Assembly (NCBI GenBank): GCA_037892935.1
Contig: JAYXKI010000001.1
Coordinates: forward strand, 2,666,001-2,730,000
Length of the DNA stretch: 64,000 nt
Direction of reading: 5' to 3'
Origin: Phlebopus portentosus
Lineage: Eukaryota; Basidiomycota; Agaricomycetes; Boletales; Boletinellaceae
The translations under genes were made by a program, and so were the position numbers. Positions within the stretch are counted from its first letter, which is position 1. The number at the start of each line of letters is the position of its first letter. Of this stretch, positions 59,995-64,000 are shown one piece after another. Under the pieces are notes generated by a model. The model ran no database searches and was not told the origin of the DNA. It worked only from the letters and a program-made list of their open reading frames with translations.

Positions 59995-60800
59995 GTCATA
60001 GAGTCGAGCGACAGTAGCAGTGAGAGTTCGGAGAGACCGATCAACGCTTGTAAGTCGGAGATCAAGATCGATGACAGTGTGTCGGAGGGCAGTGTTAGAA
60101 TCAGAGTAAGAAGAGTAATATATGGCTTACTACTGAAGCAAGTGTCTCACACTGCTGATTGATAAGCGATGTCAAAGAATCAGGCAAGGACAAGTATCAG
60201 ACTAGTGGTTGTATGAGAGAAAGCTCCAACTCGCTTGAGGGGCGTTTGGAGAGATGAATTGAACTGCTACTCAGGATGGCTCGTTTGGCCTCCTTTTATA
60301 CTCTACAGGTGTGGCTATGCTAGGCTACTACTATAACTATCTACCTCAGTCTTTCTACTGACCATGTATACCTTCCAGCGCCTTCTACAAGGTGCTCCAC
60401 TTGCTCCACCCTTTCCTTGTCAATTCCGTGCATTCCTTGTCAATTCCGATCGTACTGTATGTTCTAGTTCGTTCTACTAGTTTCTTGCTGTGTACTTCAA
60501 TGTCTGAGCTCTACTGTTATGGTCTAATGACTCTAGCACTCTCTGGTGCATACTTACTATCTTCAGCTACTCTGCTGGCGTCTACACTGGTTCTGAGCTC
60601 CACTGATTTATTCTCTACTGTTCTATGGCCTTCTCTCCTTGGAGTTAGGACTTATGTTCTTCTTCCGACTCGGATGGCTGACTGATGCTGCTACTTTGCC
60701 TGAGCTAGTTGTAAAAGCTTTCCTCTCGTCTACTACTCCTATGGATGCGTACACATCGCTTCCCTTCTTATCACCTTCCTGATTAGATTAACTTTCCTTA
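59995..60800. other. Putative LTR / leader region of the decayed element
   Basis: No gene. It holds the TATAAAA at 60294-60300 and a GTGGAGC-containing stretch (minus strand ~60400-60380) resembling that at 51.8 kb. LTR ends not resolved. Confidence 0.35.
60294..60300 (-). promoter_or_regulatory. TATAAAA box upstream of ORF1
   Basis: On the minus strand GAGTATAAAAGGAGG occurs ~300 bp before the ORF1 start, the expected distance for an LTR promoter followed by R-U5 and leader. Confidence 0.5.
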
Positions 60801-61541
60801 TCAGTGATCGTCGATCTCCATGGCTTCCGAGGTTCGGTGCCTGTGGGGTACTACATCTTCTTCTGGAAGTCCTGGGGTTTTTCCCACCGGCGTTCTATCA
60901 TCTACCGGAAAGCTTCTCTTGTGGAGATATGTCGTCATTCTTGTGAACCCTTCTTCCGGCGGCATTGGAATCTTAATTGGACCAATCACGAACTTGATCC
61001 TATGTTCTATTGATATCTCTGTGACTCGTTCGTCCATAACTGATACTCCTTCTGCATCGATGAGTCTAATGAATTCTTTAACTCTAGTTATCGTATTTTC
61101 TGCTATACGTCTTACTATTTCATTAGCTCCCCTTCTGTATGGTATGTCAATATTAATATTAATAAATTGACATTCTTCTTTATGTTTCCGCTTTGGGAAT
61201 TTAATCTGTACTCCTGCGTTCATTAGATAGTCTCGTTCGTCGTGTGAGAATACTGCTACCATATGTTCAAATGTCACGTAATTCATATTAGGTTGTTGTA
61301 TGCCTTCTTGAGTAACGTATCCTGGAAATATTCTATGTGTCCCTCGTATGTCGAAGTTCATTGCTAACACCTCTGTCATTAGGAGCGATGAGATTATTGT
61401 ACAATAAATGTCCCATCCTATCTGCTGTGCTTGTTTGCATTTCTCGCAGTCGTCCTTGACTTCTGGCCATTGACTGGCTCGTCCTTGGTTAACTATTCTC
61501 TTTAATGTAGTTTCCAGCGTTCTCGCTTGTCGTGTGAACAT
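60801..61541 (-). CDS. Intact 246-aa retroelement-linked protein with C-x2-C and H-x3-C
   Basis: One uninterrupted frame of 246 aa. Visible residues: a basic N-terminal helix (~1-25), C32-x2-C35, W43, E92-H93, G110-V111, H120-x3-C124, D132-x-P134, E164-G165-V166 and D170-E171, then a Pro-rich acidic C-terminus. The Cys/His set could bind one zinc ion. All of these recur at the same spacing in the decayed copy at 49136-50083. Upstream, a purine tract AAGGGGAA followed by TGTTAG lies 56 bp before the ATG; a TATA-like word only ~5-13 bp before the ATG is too close to act as its own promoter. Not gag, pol or any host family I know. Intactness suggests recent activity or function. Confidence 0.65.
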   Translation of the reverse strand: MFTRQARTLETTLKRIVNQGRASQWPEVKDDCEKCKQAQQIGWDIYCTIISSLLMTEVLAMNFDIRGTHRIFPGYVTQEGIQQPNMNYVTFEHMVAVFSHDERDYLMNAGVQIKFPKRKHKEECQFININIDIPYRRGANEIVRRIAENTITRVKEFIRLIDAEGVSVMDERVTEISIEHRIKFVIGPIKIPMPPEEGFTRMTTYLHKRSFPVDDRTPVGKTPGLPEEDVVPHRHRTSEAMEIDDH

Positions 61542-61745
61542 CTTGATTATATGCTGTCACGTGCACGCTATATTGCTGACTAAAGCAATTTCTAACATTC
61601 CCCTTACTAGGATGAAAATCGGACTAAAAGGAGAATTTTCTTCTATTTTGCTTTAGTTTAGTAAGATTCTTGATTTTAAATCTTATTTCTCAAGTTTTCA
61701 ATTTCAGAGAGAGATTAAATTTTATTGACAAATTTTCATCGCGCA

Positions 61746-62013
61746 TTAAATAGCTTGACCACCTCTAAAATAAATGGGTGATGGCGGTCTAACCTCTTCT
61801 CTTCGCCCCGCTCTTATTACTTCCAACTCGACTTCGACGTCGGTGTCGGTCATCGGCGTCGTCTAATGAGAATTATTTAATAAATTGTTATTTAATTAAA
61901 ATAAAACTCACTGTTTTTCTATACTTGAAGTAAATATATAAGCCTATATTTGCGAAGGCTATTATGGCAGCGGCGGCGATGATGAGGAATGCGGCGTCAG
62001 TAGTAGCGAACAT
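61746..62013 (-). CDS. Spliced single-pass membrane microprotein, 72 aa
   Basis: Two exons, 62013-61912 and 61862-61746, separated by a 49-nt intron with GTGAGT donor and CATTAG acceptor, join in phase to 72 aa. Residues 7-30 are one strongly hydrophobic helix (FLIIAAAAIIAFANIGLYIY) followed by basic KYRK, a type III or N-out signal-anchor arrangement; the C-terminal half is acidic then basic and Pro-rich, presumably cytosolic. A TATAAG lies ~90-97 bp upstream. Same strand as its two neighbours, 145 bp after the 89-aa ORF and 205 bp before the 246-aa one. The splice is supported by frame and consensus only. Confidence 0.5.
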
Positions 62014-62157
62014 GATGAGAATTTGCTTGATGTTTATGACGTGCGAGTAAGGTTTGATGGTGGTAGTAACTAAGAACGGAGCAGCATCGCCGCGACATGC
62101 TACTTATATCTCGTGAGCATGGGAATTTATTCCTTAGTATGTTTATGACGTACCTAT

Positions 62158-62427
62158 CTAATCTTCTTCTTGTTTGATCTCGTGATCGCCTTCTTCTTCT
62201 TTGATTTCGCGCTCAAGTTCCTCGTCCTTAACGATAATCGGCTCGATCTTCCGCCCATTGTACCTGACCATCTGCCAGTTTCCTCTTCTGTCCTTCGCTG
62301 TAGTGACATCATTTGGGTCGAAGGTCGGATGGGCTCGGACATCGTCCCAAGGGACGATGTAGCGTTTGGGCTTCTGGTAGGGGCCCTGGCGTTGGTTGCG
62401 GCGTTGGTTGCGACGATTAGGAGCCAT
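62158..62427 (-). CDS. Small basic/acidic protein, 89 aa
   Basis: An open frame of 89 aa. The N-terminus is Arg/Asn/Gln-rich (APNRRNQRRNQRQG), the middle contains WDDVRAHPTFDPNDVT and GNWQMVRYNGRKIE, the C-terminus is Glu/Lys/Asp-rich. A CATATAAGG lies ~56-65 bp upstream of the ATG, and the 29-bp block ending at 62562 lies 135 bp upstream. It is the first of three ORFs on this strand. No recognised domain; a nucleic-acid-binding role is only a guess. Confidence 0.5.
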   Translation of the reverse strand: MAPNRRNQRRNQRQGPYQKPKRYIVPWDDVRAHPTFDPNDVTTAKDRRGNWQMVRYNGRKIEPIIVKDEELEREIKEEEGDHEIKQEED

Positions 62428-62533
62428 TGGTAGTGGAGGAGTGAGGAAGAGTTGTTGGATGAACTGTTTTCACTTTAGTTCTCCTTATATGCTTCTTTGT
62501 CAACCTCGTGATCATGTACATTCATTTCTAAAT

Positions 62534-62562
62534 AAAGCCTTATTACGTGTCGGCTTCCAACA
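62534..62562 (-). repeat. 29-bp block shared with 50347-50375
   Basis: See the entry at 50347-50375. Three of the four mismatches between copies are C/T or G/A differences, in line with decay of the 50-kb copy. Confidence 0.5.
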
Positions 62563-63127
62563 GACCTGGTGACCTTCAGATCTTCCCTTTTTCGGAAAAG
62601 TTATTGGATCGACCTCCTCACTAATCTCGTAGGAAGGGATTATTCCTTCTGGTGGGCCTTGGCTTCATGACTCTGGAGTATCCTACCCTGACATCATGCG
62701 CTGTACCTTTTCGGCAGGTTGCTATTATTTCTTTACGTGGCCTCGAGCTCTTACTGCTTGTAGTAACTGTATCCTCGTCCAAGGAAACGAATCCCATAGA
62801 GGGAATAGTAGTTAGTTGACTATCATCCCCTAAAGGGGGTCCATGCTTCCTTAGAGTTGGCTTCGTCCATAACTCCGTGGATTAGAAGTTATAACAATTA
62901 CTATTGGCCTTCCTCAGTCCGTAAAGATGCACCCCATGTCGCCAGCTAAATTAAGTCTAGCTTTCTAGACTGTCACCTTATCGTACTTTTTCCCCTAATA
63001 TTAATTTATAACAATATTCTAAGGGGTAGTTTATACTCATTTCGGAGTATTAGGTGACTTATTTTTATACTTCCTGCACCTGTAATCTAAGGAAGTCGTA
63101 GTTTAACGTCATTGCGGACGCCATCTT
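62563..63127. other. Non-coding region between pol and the small-ORF cluster
   Basis: About 565 bp without a coding frame. It has an AT-rich imperfect hairpin at ~62992-63026 with CCCC/GGGG ends. No purine tract followed by TG could be fixed as an LTR start. Confidence 0.35.
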
Positions 63128-64000
63128 CTACAAGTCCTTGATTATCCTTATTGCTCTAATTCTTTCCTTCTTCGGTTTTGGGAGCCATTGCTTCAACCAT
63201 TGGTCCAAGGTCACTGGTTTCGGTTTGCTTGGGTATTTCATATGGAATTCTCTAATTGCTTCAGCTGATCCTGCTAAGTCATCACTCCATATTTCCCAAG
63301 TATTATCGGCATCGCTATATCCTGTCCATTTGATTAGGTACTTGTAGGTTTCTCTTGATTTCTTGACATCGAGTATGTTTTCCACTTCAAATTGTAATTC
63401 ATCTTCTATTACAATTGGGTCTGGGTTGGTCGGAATCTGCCTTTTGGGATATTCTTTTTCTTTATATGGGATTAATAATCCTACATAGAATACTGGATAT
63501 ATTCGCATTCCTTTTGGCAGTTCGAGTTCATAATTGAGTTCGCCATGTTTCTTTATTATCTTGTACGGCCCTAGGTTGCGTACTGCAAGCTTCCTTGTTG
63601 GCGTTAATAAGTCTATATTCTTTGCATCTACTAAGACTTTATCTCCAATTTCGAATTCTGGTTTCTTTCCTCGATGTTTATCTTCATATCTCTTCATCTG
63701 TTCTTGAGCTTGTTCTATTGCCTTTACAGCTGTTTCTTGTGCTGCTCGCTGTCTCTGTATGTACTCCATAGCTCCTTCAGTATTCGACTTGGTCATTATG
63801 AACTCCATTCGTGGGTGCCGTCCATAGATCAAATAAAATGGTGACTGTTTTGTTGTACTATGCCGCTTGTTATTGTACGCAAATTGTGCCAGTCGTAAAT
63901 ATTGGTCCCAGTTCGTTTGTTGATAATCAACATAACACCTTAGGTACTGTTCAAGTTCCTGATTAACTCGTTCAGACTGCCCATCAGTTTGAGGATGGTA
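63128..64000 (-). CDS. Intact gypsy pol C-terminus: integrase and chromodomain (continues past window)
   Basis: Open from the right window edge to a TAA-type stop at 63128 (290 codons) with no interruptions. It starts inside the integrase core at HPQTDGQSERVNQELEQYL, whose Glu is the last of the D,D,E triad, continues with FAYNNKRHST and the GPYKIIKKHG segment, and ends in a chromodomain (YLIKWTGYSDADNTWEI) with its aromatic cage residues, followed by WLKQWLPKP. Chromodomain-bearing integrases target heterochromatin marks. Its intact state contrasts with the decayed element next to it and suggests a recent or active insertion. The rest, including its 5' LTR, lies to the right. Confidence 0.85.
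   Translation of the reverse strand, partial: YHPQTDGQSERVNQELEQYLRCYVDYQQTNWDQYLRLAQFAYNNKRHSTTKQSPFYLIYGRHPRMEFIMTKSNTEGAMEYIQRQRAAQETAVKAIEQAQEQMKRYEDKHRGKKPEFEIGDKVLVDAKNIDLLTPTRKLAVRNLGPYKIIKKHGELNYELELPKGMRIYPVFYVGLLIPYKEKEYPKRQIPTNPDPIVIEDELQFEVENILDVKKSRETYKYLIKWTGYSDADNTWEIWSDDLAGSAEAIREFHMKYPSKPKPVTLDQWLKQWLPKPKKERIRAIRIIKDL

Noticed and set aside
62992..63026. AT-rich hairpin with CCCC/GGGG ends as a terminator or TIR
   Set aside because: Arms are imperfect and no matching partner or transcript end supports either reading.

Overview
The window looks like nuclear DNA of a filamentous basidiomycete, probably an agaricomycete. Genes are densely packed on both strands and split by very short introns (mostly 48-63 nt, GT..AG, with one apparent GC-AG case). 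The recognisable proteins are eukaryotic and fungal: seipin, Trs85, Vps18, Sec39, Esf1, Cgr1, Irc3, a fused pseudouridine glycosidase/kinase. All exon joins were made by eye from reading frame, splice-site consensus and family knowledge, so single boundaries may be off.

Positions 1-47,309 are gene-rich, with about 22 host genes. In order: a coiled-coil protein cut by the left edge, urease accessory protein UreD, a 1.16-kb insertion bounded by 22-bp inverted repeats, Sec39, a disordered protein, Cgr1, Vps18, a Shb17-like bisphosphatase, seipin, two conserved unknowns, an LCCL-domain membrane protein, a small unknown, a WW protein, Trs85/TRAPPC8, a Myb/Rap1-like multi-module protein, methylmalonate-semialdehyde dehydrogenase, an NDUFA11-like complex I subunit, Esf1, a secreted repeat precursor with Lys-Arg sites, MoaE/MOCS2B, PsuG-PsuK and mitochondrial helicase Irc3. 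Three vesicle-tethering subunits (Sec39, Vps18, Trs85) and the lipid-droplet protein seipin lie within 25 kb; two nucleolar ribosome-assembly factors (Cgr1, Esf1) are also present. Many neighbours are divergent pairs 125-280 bp apart that probably share promoters.

Positions 47,310-64,000 are a retroelement zone. A Ty3/gypsy chromovirus on the minus strand (about 52.2-60.0 kb) keeps its whole coding layout: an extra ORF1, gag with a CCHC knuckle, then protease, RT, RNase H, integrase and chromodomain. It is riddled with in-frame stops but shows no indels in the pol frame. A second, intact and related pol enters from the right edge. Between them lie three intact small ORFs on the minus strand: a basic/acidic protein, a spliced single-pass membrane protein and a 246-aa protein. 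The last has a decayed homologue at 49.1-50.1 kb, with C-x2-C, H-x3-C and other residues at the same spacing, so an undescribed retroelement-associated protein family is present in two copies.

The best leads are the Lys-Arg-punctuated secreted repeat precursor (39,271-40,107) and this retroelement-linked protein family. Two single-base reading-frame breaks (certain in VPS18, possible in the LCCL gene) fall at short homopolymers and may be sequence errors.
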